64,000 nucleotides of DNA from Paludibacteraceae bacterium (GCA_017559505.1 JAFYSF010000005.1:1-64000), one strand, 5' to 3'; numbered from the stretch's first letter, positions 1 to 8,361 are shown. Notes: generated from the sequence alone by a model not told the origin. A program made the numbers and translations.

Positions 1-151
1 ATGCAAAACAACCAAATGGTTTATTTACTCGCATTTGTAATAAAATAACAACCATAACAGTTTTACAATATATTAACTTTATAAATAAAAAACCTATTGG
101 AAGAATAAAACATACTTTAATTTAATTCCGCCAACGGGTTAATAATTAAGT

Positions 152-568
152 TTATTTAATCTGGAAATCACCCTCGAGGATTGTTCCATCTGTTTGTGTT
201 AAACGAATTGTGTACAGACCTGCACCCCATGGTGTGTCAATGGTATAAACCTCACCTGCTACCATATTGAGAGTAGTGGTATATTTCACACCTGAAAGTA
301 TTTCGTAAATCACAACTTCCACTCTTTCATCTTCATTGCACTGCAATGTAAGGCAAGAAGATTCTTTGTAACATGAAATACTTAATAATTCATCTAATGA
401 AAATGGGAATTGACCTAAAGTCGTATCAATAGGAACCCAATTTCCTTCTGGAGGTTTAATTGGATTCCATGGTTTTAACTCTACAGGAATACCTCCTGCT
501 GTTTGAGCAAAAAGTGTGTTGCATACAAAAAGTAATGCAACAAGAAAAAAGAAATTTTGTCTGTTCAT
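152..568 (-). CDS. small secreted protein of unknown function
   Basis: A 138-residue protein with an N-terminal signal peptide (MNRQNFFFLVALL..., ending LFA with Gln at the predicted +1). The ATG at 566-568 is preferred over an upstream in-frame start that would add 11 polar residues before the signal. The mature part is short and beta-rich. Its last ~65 residues (VEVVIYEILSG...GLYTIRLTQTDGTILEGDFQIK) resemble the small DUF3244-type or T9SS C-terminal beta-sandwich domains of Bacteroidota, but no firm family is claimed. It contains three cysteines in ISCYKESSCLTLQC. It has its own promoter at 627-657 and is divergent from the regulator at 843. Likely exported to the periplasm or surface; function unknown. 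Confidence 0.7.
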   Translation of the reverse strand: MNRQNFFFLVALLFVCNTLFAQTAGGIPVELKPWNPIKPPEGNWVPIDTTLGQFPFSLDELLSISCYKESSCLTLQCNEDERVEVVIYEILSGVKYTTTLNMVAGEVYTIDTPWGAGLYTIRLTQTDGTILEGDFQIK

Positions 569-626
569 AAGAAATAATGTTTTTATTGAGGGTGATATCA
601 AGCCCTCCGAGGTTAGTAATCGAGGG

Positions 627-657
627 CAAAGTTAAGGGCTATTTCTCTACGAACCAA
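627..657 (-). promoter_or_regulatory. Bacteroidota-type promoter for the small secreted protein
   Basis: On the minus strand a TTG (plus-strand CAA at 655-657) is followed after 20 bp by TAACTTTG (plus-strand 627-634). This matches the -33/-7 consensus of Bacteroidota sigma-ABfr promoters. The leader to the ATG at 568 contains a short CCCTCG/CGGAGGG inverted repeat. Confidence 0.6.
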
Positions 658-732
658 AATTATAACATTAGAAAACGACAGTGAAAATGAAAATTTTTAC
701 ATTTTACAACATATTGATTATTAGATATTTAT

Positions 733-740
733 GGGGGGGG
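733..740. repeat. G8 homopolymer tract
   Basis: A run of eight G in very AT-rich DNA, 47 bp upstream of the -33 element of the gene starting at 843. Such tracts are prone to slippage. Confidence 0.6.
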
Positions 741-787
741 TAAGATTTTTCTAACATTATATTTTACCCCTATATAACATTAGATAA

Positions 788-818
788 TTGTTTTATTCGA
801 AAAAAATCACTAATTTTG
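788..818 (+). promoter_or_regulatory. promoter for the TPR/HTH lipoprotein gene
   Basis: TTG at 788-790, 20-bp spacer, TAATTTTG at 811-818. This fits the Bacteroidota TTG / TAnnTTTG consensus. The predicted transcription start lies about 20 nt before the ATG at 843. Confidence 0.6.
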
Positions 819-842
819 CAAGCGAAAAAATCGTACATTTCT

Positions 843-2213
843 ATGAAAAATTCAATCAAATTACTAATCGGAATTCTGCTATTGTCAGTATCTCTATTCG
901 CTTGCAATCGTTCAGAAAAATTGGACGAACAAAAAGATTACATCCTTATCAAAGCAATAAAATCTGCAAAAAATCAAAGTATTGAGAATATAGATATTGA
1001 TGATTTGGAGAATTATGCTTCAATATGCGAAGAAAAAGGAGAAAATGCAAAATACTGTTTAACTAATGCTCTAATGGGATACAAATTATATTTTCAATGT
1101 GATTTTGACAAATCAATGGTGCATCTAAAAAAAGCGGAAGCTAAACTTAAATACTGCGATTCTATTTCCTCTTTTGTATATAGCTATATATCAAATAACG
1201 CTTCTACAACAGATACAACTTTGGCTTTAACTTATATAGATAAAGCTATCAATGAATGCATTAAATGTAACGATTTAAAAAGGCTACCTTATTTATATTT
1301 GAACAAAAGTTTTCTATTAAAAGAAGATAGTGCAAAATTATATTTACAAAAAAGCATAGAATTATTTAACGAACGGGAAATTTATATAGCCAAATGCCGA
1401 TATGCTAGCAAACAATACAATTCAATGGAACCTGATAGCGTTATTACATACATAAAACCATGTTATGATAGTATTAAATTCACAGGATATGCTGCCGTAT
1501 TGGCTGAAGCTTATTTAAGAAAAGGAGATGTGGATAGCGCATATATATACATTGATAAGATAAAAACACGAGAAGAATTAAAGGAATTATTTTATAAATA
1601 CAACTCTGAATTAGCTGCATTAAGAGGTAAATACAAAGAGGCTTACGAATGGAGAGAAAAAGCTCACCGCCAACTATCCGAAGACTATAAATTCATGATG
1701 AATCAACGCCTTGGAGCAATAAATGCTGAATATGATTTGCTTAATGCGGAATTGCAGAATGAAAAGAAAAGGGTGAGAACTATGAGGATGTACAACATTG
1801 GGTTGATGGTGTTGGTGGCGTTGTTGGGTGTAGCTATTATATTAATAAAACGATATAAGCGCGACATAAATGAATTGGAAATTGATATCGCAAAACGAAA
1901 AGAGAGATTCAACACTCTATTTGAAAAGCATAAATCGGACTATGTTTTAGATAAAAACAGTGCTATGACTGAAGCTATGCGTAACTTGGAAAAACTGCAC
2001 GAAGCATACCCTTCGCTAACTCGCACTGAGATAACAATCATTTGGCTGTTGTTCATGCAATGCACTTCGGATGCGATTTGCGAACTATTGAACATCACAC
2101 ACAACTACTATTACCAACGAAAATCTGCCATATATCGCACTCTTGGCATGAAGGGTAAAAATGCAACGGAAGAAACTATCCAGAAAATTGTGAGGGATTA
2201 TATCAGTGTCTGA
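843..2213 (+). CDS. membrane-anchored TPR lipoprotein with C-terminal HTH (putative transcriptional regulator)
   Basis: A 456-residue protein, taking the ATG at 843 so that the signal (MKNSIKLLIGILLLSVSLFAC) ends in a lipobox-like LFAC. Residues ~30-300 are helical repeats of TPR character (EKAEAKLKYCDSIS, YIDKAINECI, LYLQKSIELF). A transmembrane helix follows at about 316-334 (YNIGLMVLVALLGVAIILI), then a coiled-coil stretch. The C-terminal ~75 residues (YPSLTRTEITIIWLLFMQCTSDAICELLNIT...) look like a LuxR-type helix-turn-helix. This layout (periplasmic sensor TPRs, one membrane pass, cytoplasmic DNA-binding domain) is common in Bacteroidota one-component regulators. The target is unknown; the divergent secreted gene is a candidate. 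A lipobox together with a cytoplasmic HTH is unusual, so the Cys may not be lipidated. Confidence 0.75.
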   Translation: MKNSIKLLIGILLLSVSLFACNRSEKLDEQKDYILIKAIKSAKNQSIENIDIDDLENYASICEEKGENAKYCLTNALMGYKLYFQCDFDKSMVHLKKAEAKLKYCDSISSFVYSYISNNASTTDTTLALTYIDKAINECIKCNDLKRLPYLYLNKSFLLKEDSAKLYLQKSIELFNEREIYIAKCRYASKQYNSMEPDSVITYIKPCYDSIKFTGYAAVLAEAYLRKGDVDSAYIYIDKIKTREELKELFYKYNSELAALRGKYKEAYEWREKAHRQLSEDYKFMMNQRLGAINAEYDLLNAELQNEKKRVRTMRMYNIGLMVLVALLGVAIILIKRYKRDINELEIDIAKRKERFNTLFEKHKSDYVLDKNSAMTEAMRNLEKLHEAYPSLTRTEITIIWLLFMQCTSDAICELLNITHNYYYQRKSAIYRTLGMKGKNATEETIQKIVRDYISV

Positions 2214-2654
2214 TGTGAGTGCTTTAATTATCTTTTTTCTTACGCGGATTTTATTTTTCTCTCACGTATATTTTTTGCCTACAAATATTACGTTTTTTTT
2301 GCCCACGAATTACATTTTTTATCTCCCACAGATTGCACAGATTTTTTCGCTTCGCTCAAGATTTTGTTTTGCTTAGGTATAAAACATTACTTATAACAAA
2401 ATTCGCTCTTTGACTGCGTCAAAATCGCTCGACAGATTTACACAGATTTTTACCTTGTAGTGTTTGTTTCTCCCACAAATATCACAAATTAGCACAAATC
2501 AATTATATTTGTGAATATTTGTGTCATTCGTGGGACAAAAAAAACTGTGAGAAATAAATAATAAAAAGCCCTCGAACTAATAAAAGTCCGAGGGCTTTAT
2601 CTATCTTATCTTCTTCAAACAAATTGTCTGTTGTCCGTTGACTGTTGACAACAA
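2214..2654. other. gene-free region with dispersed and tandem repeats
   Basis: 441 bp without a convincing gene. It holds variants of a dispersed intergenic repeat (CCCACAGATT...CACAGATTTTT; CCCACAAATATCACAAATT), one arranged as an inverted pair around 2471-2540 that could fold into a long hairpin. It also holds the proS terminator at 2562-2598 and three heptamers (TCTGTTG, TCCGTTG, ACTGTTG) at 2627-2647. Confidence 0.6.
2562..2598 (-). terminator. intrinsic terminator of proS
   Basis: A perfect 10-bp stem AAAGCCCTCG (2565-2574) / CGAGGGCTTT (2589-2598). On the minus strand it is followed by a T-rich tail (TTTTTATTATTTATTTC). Confidence 0.85.
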
Positions 2655-4136
2655 TTAGTAAGCACGAGCAAACAATACGCGGCGAGCAGATGGGCGACCT
2701 GTTACCATGCAGACGCCTGGTGTGTTGTCGTCGTCCAAAGGTATGCAGCGGATGGTTGCTTTGGTGTCTTGTTTGATTTGTTCTTCAGTCTCAGGTGTGC
2801 CATCCCAGTGGGCTGAGATGAAACCGCCTTTTTCGATTTCGACTTTGAATTCGTCGTAAGAATTGACCTCACGAGTAACTGATGCGCGATAGTCCAATGC
2901 TTTTTGGAAGATGTTGGCTTGGATGTCGGCAAGGAGTTCTTTGATATATGTGGCAACGCCTTCGTAGGCTACGGATGATTTTTCGAGTTTGTCGCGACGC
3001 ATGATTTCGACCATACCGTTTTCGAGGTCGCGAGCACCGAGTGTTACGCGCACAGGCACACCTTTGAGTTCGTACTCAGCAAATTTCCATCCTGGTTTTT
3101 TGTTGTCGGCATTGTCGTATTTGACGCTTACGCCCAAGGCTTTCAATTCTTTGACCAATGCATCGGCTTTTTCGTTAATCATTGCTAATTGGTCGTCGCC
3201 TTTGTAGATAGGCACGATGACTACTTGGAATGGTGCTAATGCTGGTGGGAGGACGAGACCGTTGTTATCGGAGTGAGCCATGATGAGTGCACCCATGAGT
3301 CGAGTAGATACGCCCCATGATGTTGCCCATACGTAGTCGAGTTTGTTTTCTTTTGTAACGAATTGTACGTCGAATGCTTTGGCGAAGTTTTGTCCGAGGA
3401 AGTGAGATGTACCTGCTTGGAGGGCTTTACCGTCTTGCATCATTGCTTCGATACAGAATGTTTCTACGGCACCTGCGAAGCGTTCGTTGGCTGATTTGAT
3501 ACCTTTAACGACAGGGACTGCCATGTATTTCTCAGCAAATTCGGCATATACGTCGAGCATACGGCGTGCTTCTTCGAGAGCTTCTTCTTCGGTGGCATGC
3601 GCTGTGTGACCTTCTTGCCAAAGGAACTCGGCTGTACGGAGGAAGAGGCGTGTGCGCATCTCCCAACGCATTACGTTAGCCCATTGGTTGCAAAGGATTG
3701 GAAGGTCGCGGTAAGACTGAATCCAATTTTTGTATGTGTTCCAAATGATAGTTTCCGACGTTGGACGGATAATCAATTCTTCTTCAAGGCGTGCTTCTGG
3801 GTCAACAACTACGCCTTTGCCTTCTTCGCTATTTTTGAGGCGATAGTGAGTAACTACGGCACATTCTTTGGCAAAGCCTTCGACGTGGTCGGCTTCGCGA
3901 CTGAGGAATGATTTAGGGATGAGAAGTGGGAAATAGGCGTTGACGTGACCTGTTTCTTTGAACATATCGTCGAGTTGACGTTGGATTTTTTCCCAAATTG
4001 CATAACCGTATGGTTTAATGACCATACAACCACGCACTGCTGAATTTTCTGCCAAATCGGCTTTTACGACTAAGTCGTTATACCATTGTGAGTAATTCTC
4101 CTCACGTGGTGTGAGTTCTTTTAATTCTTTTGCCAT
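2655..4136 (-). CDS. proS: prolyl-tRNA synthetase (ProS type 3, archaeal/eukaryotic-like)
   Basis: A 493-residue cytoplasmic class II aminoacyl-tRNA synthetase that charges tRNA-Pro. The class II core is clear: RPTSETIIW at about 124-132, and [17 protein letters not shown] at about 166-182. These are typical of the short ProS form without the bacterial editing insertion. The anticodon-binding domain ([13 protein letters not shown]) follows at about 300. A C-terminal domain ends in RVLFARAY; a terminal Tyr is characteristic of the type 3 enzymes used by Bacteroidota. It is monocistronic, with a strong terminator downstream. Upstream, 4137-4452 carries repeats and no clear consensus promoter. 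The length matches the family. Confidence 0.97.
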   Translation of the reverse strand: MAKELKELTPREENYSQWYNDLVVKADLAENSAVRGCMVIKPYGYAIWEKIQRQLDDMFKETGHVNAYFPLLIPKSFLSREADHVEGFAKECAVVTHYRLKNSEEGKGVVVDPEARLEEELIIRPTSETIIWNTYKNWIQSYRDLPILCNQWANVMRWEMRTRLFLRTAEFLWQEGHTAHATEEEALEEARRMLDVYAEFAEKYMAVPVVKGIKSANERFAGAVETFCIEAMMQDGKALQAGTSHFLGQNFAKAFDVQFVTKENKLDYVWATSWGVSTRLMGALIMAHSDNNGLVLPPALAPFQVVIVPIYKGDDQLAMINEKADALVKELKALGVSVKYDNADNKKPGWKFAEYELKGVPVRVTLGARDLENGMVEIMRRDKLEKSSVAYEGVATYIKELLADIQANIFQKALDYRASVTREVNSYDEFKVEIEKGGFISAHWDGTPETEEQIKQDTKATIRCIPLDDDNTPGVCMVTGRPSARRVLFARAY

Positions 4137-4150
4137 TATATTATTAGTGT

Positions 4151-4178
4151 TTAGTTATTAGTTATTAGTTATTGGTGA
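4151..4178. repeat. heptamer array (TTAGTTA)3 plus one variant
   Basis: Three exact TTAGTTA units at 4151-4171 and a degenerate fourth (TTGGTGA), immediately upstream of the proS start. One of many period-7 arrays in this window. Confidence 0.75.
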
Positions 4179-4185
4179 ATTGTAG

Positions 4186-4206
4186 GGACGCACGGCTCGT
4201 GCGTCC
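4186..4206. repeat. REP-like hairpin
   Basis: GGACGCACG (4186-4194), loop GCT, CGTGCGTCC (4198-4206): a perfect, GC-rich 9-bp stem in AT-rich DNA. It has the look of a dispersed REP-type palindrome. No tyrosine-type REP transposase gene is in the window. Confidence 0.6.
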
Positions 4207-4230
4207 GTTAGTTATTAAATTGATTTTTTT

Positions 4231-4429
4231 AGACATAATGACATAAAAACATATTTTTTCCCCCTGACATAATGGTCTTGCTTTTGCTTTGCAAAATCTC
4301 GACTCCAATGACATATTTTAAGTTACATTTATATAATTTGTCATTCTTTTTGACGAGATAAAAAACTTAGTTTTTTTAGCGAGGCATTTGTTGAAAAAAC
4401 AAAGATTATGTCTTTATGTCATTATGTCT
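4231..4429. repeat. 199-bp region bounded by perfect 17-bp inverted repeats
   Basis: AGACATAATGACATAAA at 4231-4247 is the exact reverse complement of 4413-4429. The interior is AT-rich and noncoding, with a partial internal copy (TGACATAATGG near 4264). This could be a small MITE-like element or simply another inverted dispersed repeat. No target duplication was recognised. It accounts for most of the 316-bp gap between proS and the next gene. Confidence 0.45.
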
Positions 4430-4452
4430 TGAATTATATCAACAGTCTATTA

Positions 4453-4773
4453 TTAGATTTCTTTTACGATAGTTTCTTCTTTGATGCGGAATTCGCTGAG
4501 CGAGAGGTTTTGCCATAGGAGTAATCGTCCGTGATAGCCTACGACTAAGGCATCTTCGACCAAATCGATAACTGATATGCCTACTTCTTTCTTTGAGAGG
4601 TCAATATCGGTAGTTATCAATCCATTATAGAAAGCGGTAGATGAGGGTTCGACCTGCAAATCGGTGATACAAACCATGCGACGAACACGACCTGCATCGT
4701 CGCGCTCTATCATTAGGTTGTTTTCAATCGTATTGGAATCAACCAATATTTTATTTGCAGCTATACGCTTCAT
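4453..4773 (-). CDS. conserved-looking hypothetical protein
   Basis: A 106-residue soluble protein (MKRIAANKILVDSNTIENNL...) without signal peptide or membrane segment. The sequence alternates short beta-like strands (ALVVGYHGRLLLWQNLSLSEFRIKEETIVKEI). No family was recognised. It is the last gene of an apparent six-gene operon starting with mlaE; it lies 29 bp after the DUF4296-type lipoprotein. A heptamer array (AATTCAT, AATGCAT, AATTAAT at 4777-4797) covers the gap. Being acidic and short, it might be a partner or chaperone of an upstream product, but this is only inference. Confidence 0.6.
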   Translation of the reverse strand: MKRIAANKILVDSNTIENNLMIERDDAGRVRRMVCITDLQVEPSSTAFYNGLITTDIDLSKKEVGISVIDLVEDALVVGYHGRLLLWQNLSLSEFRIKEETIVKEI

Positions 4774-4801
4774 ATTAATTCATAATGCATAATTAATGAT
4801 T

Positions 4802-4822
4802 TTCAACTCTCAACTTTCAACT
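4802..4822. repeat. heptamer array forming the 3' end of the lipoprotein gene
   Basis: TTCAACT, CTCAACT and TTCAACT at 4802-4822. Read on the minus strand these bases encode the tail KLKVES and the stop codon of the DUF4296-type lipoprotein. Confidence 0.7.
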
Positions 4823-5651
4823 TTCTTGACTTTATTGAGTCGTTTGCTTGACGTATTTTGCTTCGGATATCGCTATTCATTGGATAGAGGAATTTGTTGT
4901 AAACCCTATTCAATTCGACACTGTCTATCGCAACGGTCTCTATCGTGCGTGCTGAATCGACCAACTCGATGAATAGGCTGTCGATATGCCTATAATCAGG
5001 GAGGGTCTGAGTGAAACGATAACGTCGGCAAATGGAGTCGGCTAATGAGCGATATTGCAATGTGTCGACCAACGAGTCGGAATAGTGATAAACGACACGT
5101 GTGATGAACGGCACCGTATCAGAGGCATAAACACGCATTTTTAGATATAACTGCAAGGACTCGGACTTGTAGAAATAATTGCTATCCGTAATGCTAAAAT
5201 GCAATGAGTCGATAGGGAGAATGCTGTCTTTGCCCCAAGTGAGCAATCGCTCGCGCTCCCAATGCCACAAGTCGAACGTGGCGATGGAGTCTTTTTTGGT
5301 TGGTTTTTCGTCGGGATGAAACTCGTATGCCTCTACCCTCTCTTGCAATCGCTCTGCCTCTGCCTTCACCTCGTCATAAATTGCAACTAAATGCTTAGGA
5401 TGACGAGCATACCAATCTAACGACTTGTCGAATTGCTCTTTGGTGGTGTGATGTTTTTCGAATACTGTGTTATAATACTCTTGTCGCTCTATACGCTTTG
5501 CACTCGTATCGACCACCTTCATTGCTGCCTCGGCAATATGCACGTCGAGCAATACTGCCACCATATCATCTTGCGACAAAACTCCCCACGGACGAAAACC
5601 ACAAGACGACATTAGCAACAAAAGCAATATATACGTGCATATACGTTTCAT
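4803..5651 (-). CDS. DUF4296-type lipoprotein
   Basis: A 282-residue predicted lipoprotein: MKRICTYILLLLLMSSCGF has an n-region, a hydrophobic core and the lipobox MSSC. The N-terminal ~100 residues (DMVAVLLDVHIAEAAMKVVD... TKEQFDKSLDWYARHPKHLVAIYDEV) match the pattern of the DUF4296 family of Bacteroidota, whose function is unknown. The rest is charged and helical with beta segments. It is placed 17 bp after lspA, the signal peptidase that would process it. Its C-terminal tail RKLKVES and stop codon are encoded by a heptamer array (4802-4822), so the natural end of the protein may have been replaced. The start codon directly abuts another array (5651-5671). Confidence 0.85.
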   Translation of the reverse strand: MKRICTYILLLLLMSSCGFRPWGVLSQDDMVAVLLDVHIAEAAMKVVDTSAKRIERQEYYNTVFEKHHTTKEQFDKSLDWYARHPKHLVAIYDEVKAEAERLQERVEAYEFHPDEKPTKKDSIATFDLWHWERERLLTWGKDSILPIDSLHFSITDSNYFYKSESLQLYLKMRVYASDTVPFITRVVYHYSDSLVDTLQYRSLADSICRRYRFTQTLPDYRHIDSLFIELVDSARTIETVAIDSVELNRVYNKFLYPMNSDIRSKIRQANDSIKSRKLKVES

Positions 5652-5678
5652 CTGTTATCTGTTATCTGTTATCTATTT
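5651..5678. repeat. heptamer array (TCTGTTA)3 plus variant between lspA and the lipoprotein gene
   Basis: TCTGTTA at 5651-5657, 5658-5664 and 5665-5671, then TCTATTT. The array contains the stop codon of lspA (5669-5671) and its first base is the first base of the next gene's start codon. Confidence 0.8.
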
Positions 5679-6283
5679 TTAGTATATCGCTCTATTGTGT
5701 CGTTGAAATCGCGGTGGTAGAAGATAATCAATAGGAAAATGGCTACTGTGATATAACTGTCCGCTAAATTGAAAATAGGACTAAAAAATATCTCGCCACC
5801 CAAGAATGGTACCCATTGAGGAATGGTGAACAATGGGAAATAGAACATATCGACCACCTTGCCCATAAACCATGAGGCATAACCTCCTGCGACTGGCATC
5901 AATTCGGCGGTTTGATAGAATGTGCTCTCAGAGAATATCACGCCATAAGAGACACAGTCGATGATATTGCCTACTGCTCCTGCCAAGATAAGAGTGATGA
6001 TTATCTGATAGCCTAGCTTATACCCCTCGCGCATCAAACGCACTAAATACCAGATAACTGCGCCTGAAACGACAATACGGAAAATGGTCAAGAACAACTT
6101 ACTGCCTAACTCCCAACCGAATGCCATACCCGGATTCTCGACAAACAATATCTGAAACCAATCAAAGACATGCACACTCTCGCCCAAGGTGAAATTGAGT
6201 TTTACGTAGAACTTCAACCATTGGTCCGCAACAATAGCCACCAATAAAACTATCAGTGGCAAATATTTCTTAATATTCGACAT
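5669..6283 (-). CDS. lspA: lipoprotein signal peptidase (signal peptidase II)
   Basis: A 204-residue inner-membrane aspartyl protease that removes the signal peptide from diacylglyceryl-modified prolipoproteins. Four hydrophobic segments are visible (from ~8, ~65, ~93, ~174). Family motifs are present: VADQWLK (18-24), VENPGMAFG (48-56), and the catalytic aspartates in VVDMF (Asp145) and FNLADS (Asp175). It is longer than the E. coli enzyme because of an insertion after GNIIDCVSYG, which is common in Bacteroidota. Its start is 3 bp from the DksA-like gene; it is co-transcribed with a lipoprotein that is a plausible substrate. Confidence 0.96.
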   Translation of the reverse strand: MSNIKKYLPLIVLLVAIVADQWLKFYVKLNFTLGESVHVFDWFQILFVENPGMAFGWELGSKLFLTIFRIVVSGAVIWYLVRLMREGYKLGYQIIITLILAGAVGNIIDCVSYGVIFSESTFYQTAELMPVAGGYASWFMGKVVDMFYFPLFTIPQWVPFLGGEIFFSPIFNLADSYITVAIFLLIIFYHRDFNDTIERYTKNR

Positions 6284-6286
6284 TTC

Positions 6287-6661
6287 TTATTTTTTATTGT
6301 TTTTTGCTTCAATACTCAAAGTTGCATGAGGCACAGCACGGAGGCGTTCTTTTGGTATCAATTTGCCTGTTTCGCGACAAATGCCGTATGTCTTATTCTC
6401 GATGCGAATGAGAGCTGCTTGAAGGTGTTGGATGAATTTCATCTGACGTTGAGCCAATTGTCCATGAGCCTCTTTAGCCAATGTGAGAGCACCCTCTTCG
6501 AGAGTTTTGAATGTAGGAGATGTGTCATTCACATCATTGCCATCAGCATTGCTAACTACACTGCGCAACTCATCATATTCTTTTTGAGCTTTCGCTAATT
6601 TCTCTAAAATGATAGCTTTGAATTCTTCTAATTCAGCATCTGAGTAACGTGTTTTTTCCAT
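6287..6661 (-). CDS. DksA/TraR C4-type zinc-finger family protein with degenerate finger
   Basis: A 124-residue cytoplasmic protein. Residues 1-85 form the coiled-coil-like helices of the DksA/TraR family, with an acidic NDVNDTSPTFKTLEEGA turn. The C-terminal part (LIRIENKTYGICRETGKLIPKERLRAVPHATLS) aligns with the zinc finger of that family, where four cysteines are usual. Here only one Cys remains (GIC) and the others are Thr, Pro and His. It therefore probably does not bind zinc in the normal way. The family binds the RNA polymerase secondary channel. Placed in front of lspA, as in many Bacteroidota. Confidence 0.85.
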   Translation of the reverse strand: MEKTRYSDAELEEFKAIILEKLAKAQKEYDELRSVVSNADGNDVNDTSPTFKTLEEGALTLAKEAHGQLAQRQMKFIQHLQAALIRIENKTYGICRETGKLIPKERLRAVPHATLSIEAKNNKK

Positions 6662-6692
6662 AGTTCAAAGTTTTAAAGGTTTAGTATTCTTT

Positions 6693-6720
6693 GGTCAACA
6701 GTCGACTGAGAACAGTCAAC
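6693..6720. repeat. degenerate heptamer array (NNNNNAC)4
   Basis: GGTCAAC, AGTCGAC, TGAGAAC and AGTCAAC fill the gap between the mlaF-type gene and the DksA-like gene. Confidence 0.55.
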
Positions 6721-6722
6721 GG

Positions 6723-7487
6723 TTACTTATTATTTACTGCGTGTTTTACGTTTTTAAACAAGTCGGAAGCAAAGACAAAATCATTCAACGATTTATTATC
6801 CGAGGTGAAGATATCATCTTTCGAACCTTCCCATGCTTTATGCCCTTTCTCTATCAAGATAATATGCGCCCCTGTTTCCATTATGGAGTTCATATCGTGG
6901 GTATTCACAATCGTTGTGATGTTATACTCCTCGGTAATCTCCTCTATCAGTTTGTCTATGACCAACGAGGTTACAGGGTCGAGACCTGAGTTAGGCTCAT
7001 CACAAAAGAGATATCGCGGATTGAGAGCAATGGCACGAGCAATTGCTACACGCTTTTGCATACCTCCACTTATCTCGCCTGGATAAAGACCAAACTTGTC
7101 GGGCATAAGATTAACTCGCGCTAAGCAGAATTTGGCTCTATCTTCCATCTCCTTGCGGGTCATGCCAGAGAACATCTCAAGCGGAAACATCACATTGCCC
7201 AATACTGTGAGAGAATCAAACAAAGCTGACCCTTGGAACAACATACCTACCTCACGACGCAAAAGTTTCACCTCACGACCCGACATCTCTACCAAATTGC
7301 GCCCATCATACAACACTTGACCCTCTTCTGCACGGAAAAGTCCTATCACCGACTTCATGAACACCGTCTTACCCGAACCACTCTGCCCTATAATCTGATT
7401 GACCTTTCCACTCAAAAACTGAGCCGAAATGTCTTCTAATATCTTTTTCCCGTCAAACGACTTATGTAAATTCTTTACTTCAATCAT
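6723..7487 (-). CDS. mlaF: Mla-type ABC transporter ATP-binding protein
   Basis: A 254-residue ABC ATPase. Walker A GQSGSGKT lies at 34-41, the signature SGGMQKR at 140-146, and Walker B YLFCDEPNSGLDP at about 159-171. The C-terminal part (IVNTHDMNSIMETGAHIILIEKGHKAWEGSKDDIF) is typical of the MlaF/Ttg2A branch, which powers phospholipid or sterol-like lipid transfer between inner and outer membrane. The paired permease is directly upstream (52-bp gap). No MlaD (MCE) gene lies next to it in this window; in Bacteroidota it is often elsewhere. Confidence 0.92.
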   Translation of the reverse strand: MIEVKNLHKSFDGKKILEDISAQFLSGKVNQIIGQSGSGKTVFMKSVIGLFRAEEGQVLYDGRNLVEMSGREVKLLRREVGMLFQGSALFDSLTVLGNVMFPLEMFSGMTRKEMEDRAKFCLARVNLMPDKFGLYPGEISGGMQKRVAIARAIALNPRYLFCDEPNSGLDPVTSLVIDKLIEEITEEYNITTIVNTHDMNSIMETGAHIILIEKGHKAWEGSKDDIFTSDNKSLNDFVFASDLFKNVKHAVNNK

Positions 7488-7493
7488 TTTATC

Positions 7494-7542
7494 AATTCAT
7501 AATTACGATTACTCATTCCTAATTCCTAACTCCTCATTATTA
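7494..7542. repeat. seven-unit degenerate heptamer array
   Basis: AATTCAT, AATTACG, ATTACTC, ATTCCTA, ATTCCTA, ACTCCTC, ATTATTA in perfect 7-bp register. The last unit contains the stop codon of the mlaE-type gene (7540-7542). Confidence 0.7.
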
Positions 7543-8286
7543 AGTGAGCATAATTTTGGTCAATACTACGTCGGCAAGCAACATAATCACACTACTATTC
7601 ACCACTGCATGCGTACTTGCACGACCTACTGACAATGCGCCACCGTAGGCATTATAACCATAATATGAAGCAACAGAAGATATGATAAAACCAAAAAACA
7701 ACGATTTAATCACACCTTGAGTAAAATAGAACGGATAGAACGCATATTGAATACCATAGATATAGTCGCTCATCGTAATCAAATCGGTGAATTGAGCCAC
7801 ACCTGCACCGCCTAAAAGACCTAATGCCACGCAAAAGGTAACCAATACGGGCATAAACAATACAAGACCTAAGACCTTTGGCAATATCAAGTAATTGGCA
7901 GAATTTATGCCCATTATCTCCATCGCATCAATTTGCTCCGACACGCGCATAGAGCCTATCTCGGATGCAATGTTAGAGCCCACCTTACCAGCCAACAAAA
8001 GACACATAATTGTTGAAGAGAACTCCAACAAATAGGTATCGCGCAACATAAGACCTGTAGTATAGCGTGGTAACAACGGATTTTCGGTGTTCAACACCAC
8101 TTGCATGGTCATAATAACACCCATAAATACCGAAATAATCAATATAATGCCCACAGAATCCACACCAAGCTTCACCATCTCTGTTGGCACTTGCTTAAGC
8201 ACCATACGCCAATTGTCAGGACGAGAGAATGTCTTTCTCATCAATAAGCAATAAGCACCAACTTCCTTAAAAAACGATTTTATCAT
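7540..8286 (-). CDS. mlaE: Mla-type ABC transporter permease
   Basis: A 248-residue inner-membrane permease of the MlaE/YrbE family. The ATG at 8284-8286 (MIKSFFKEVGAYCLLMRKTF) is favoured, since an upstream non-ATG start would add 11 unlikely residues and overlap the leader. Membrane segments and family stretches are present: VGIILIISVFMGVIMTMQ, LLLAGKVGSNIASEIGSMRVSEQIDAMEIMGIN (the conserved cytoplasmic loop), and VLGLVLFMPVLVTFCVALG. It partners the ATPase just downstream. First gene of a six-gene operon driven by the promoter at 8309-8339. Confidence 0.93.
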   Translation of the reverse strand: MIKSFFKEVGAYCLLMRKTFSRPDNWRMVLKQVPTEMVKLGVDSVGIILIISVFMGVIMTMQVVLNTENPLLPRYTTGLMLRDTYLLEFSSTIMCLLLAGKVGSNIASEIGSMRVSEQIDAMEIMGINSANYLILPKVLGLVLFMPVLVTFCVALGLLGGAGVAQFTDLITMSDYIYGIQYAFYPFYFTQGVIKSLFFGFIISSVASYYGYNAYGGALSVGRASTHAVVNSSVIMLLADVVLTKIMLT

Positions 8287-8308
8287 TGTCTTCTCTTTTA
8301 ATAATTTG

Positions 8309-8339
8309 CAAAGATACAAAAATTATATATAATGAGCAA
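8309..8339 (-). promoter_or_regulatory. promoter of the mlaE-mlaF-dksA-lspA operon
   Basis: Minus strand TTG (plus-strand CAA at 8337-8339), 20-bp spacer, TATCTTTG (plus-strand 8309-8316). The predicted leader is only about 17 nt. Confidence 0.7.
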
Positions 8340-8361
8340 AAGATAGCTTATAATTTTTCAT

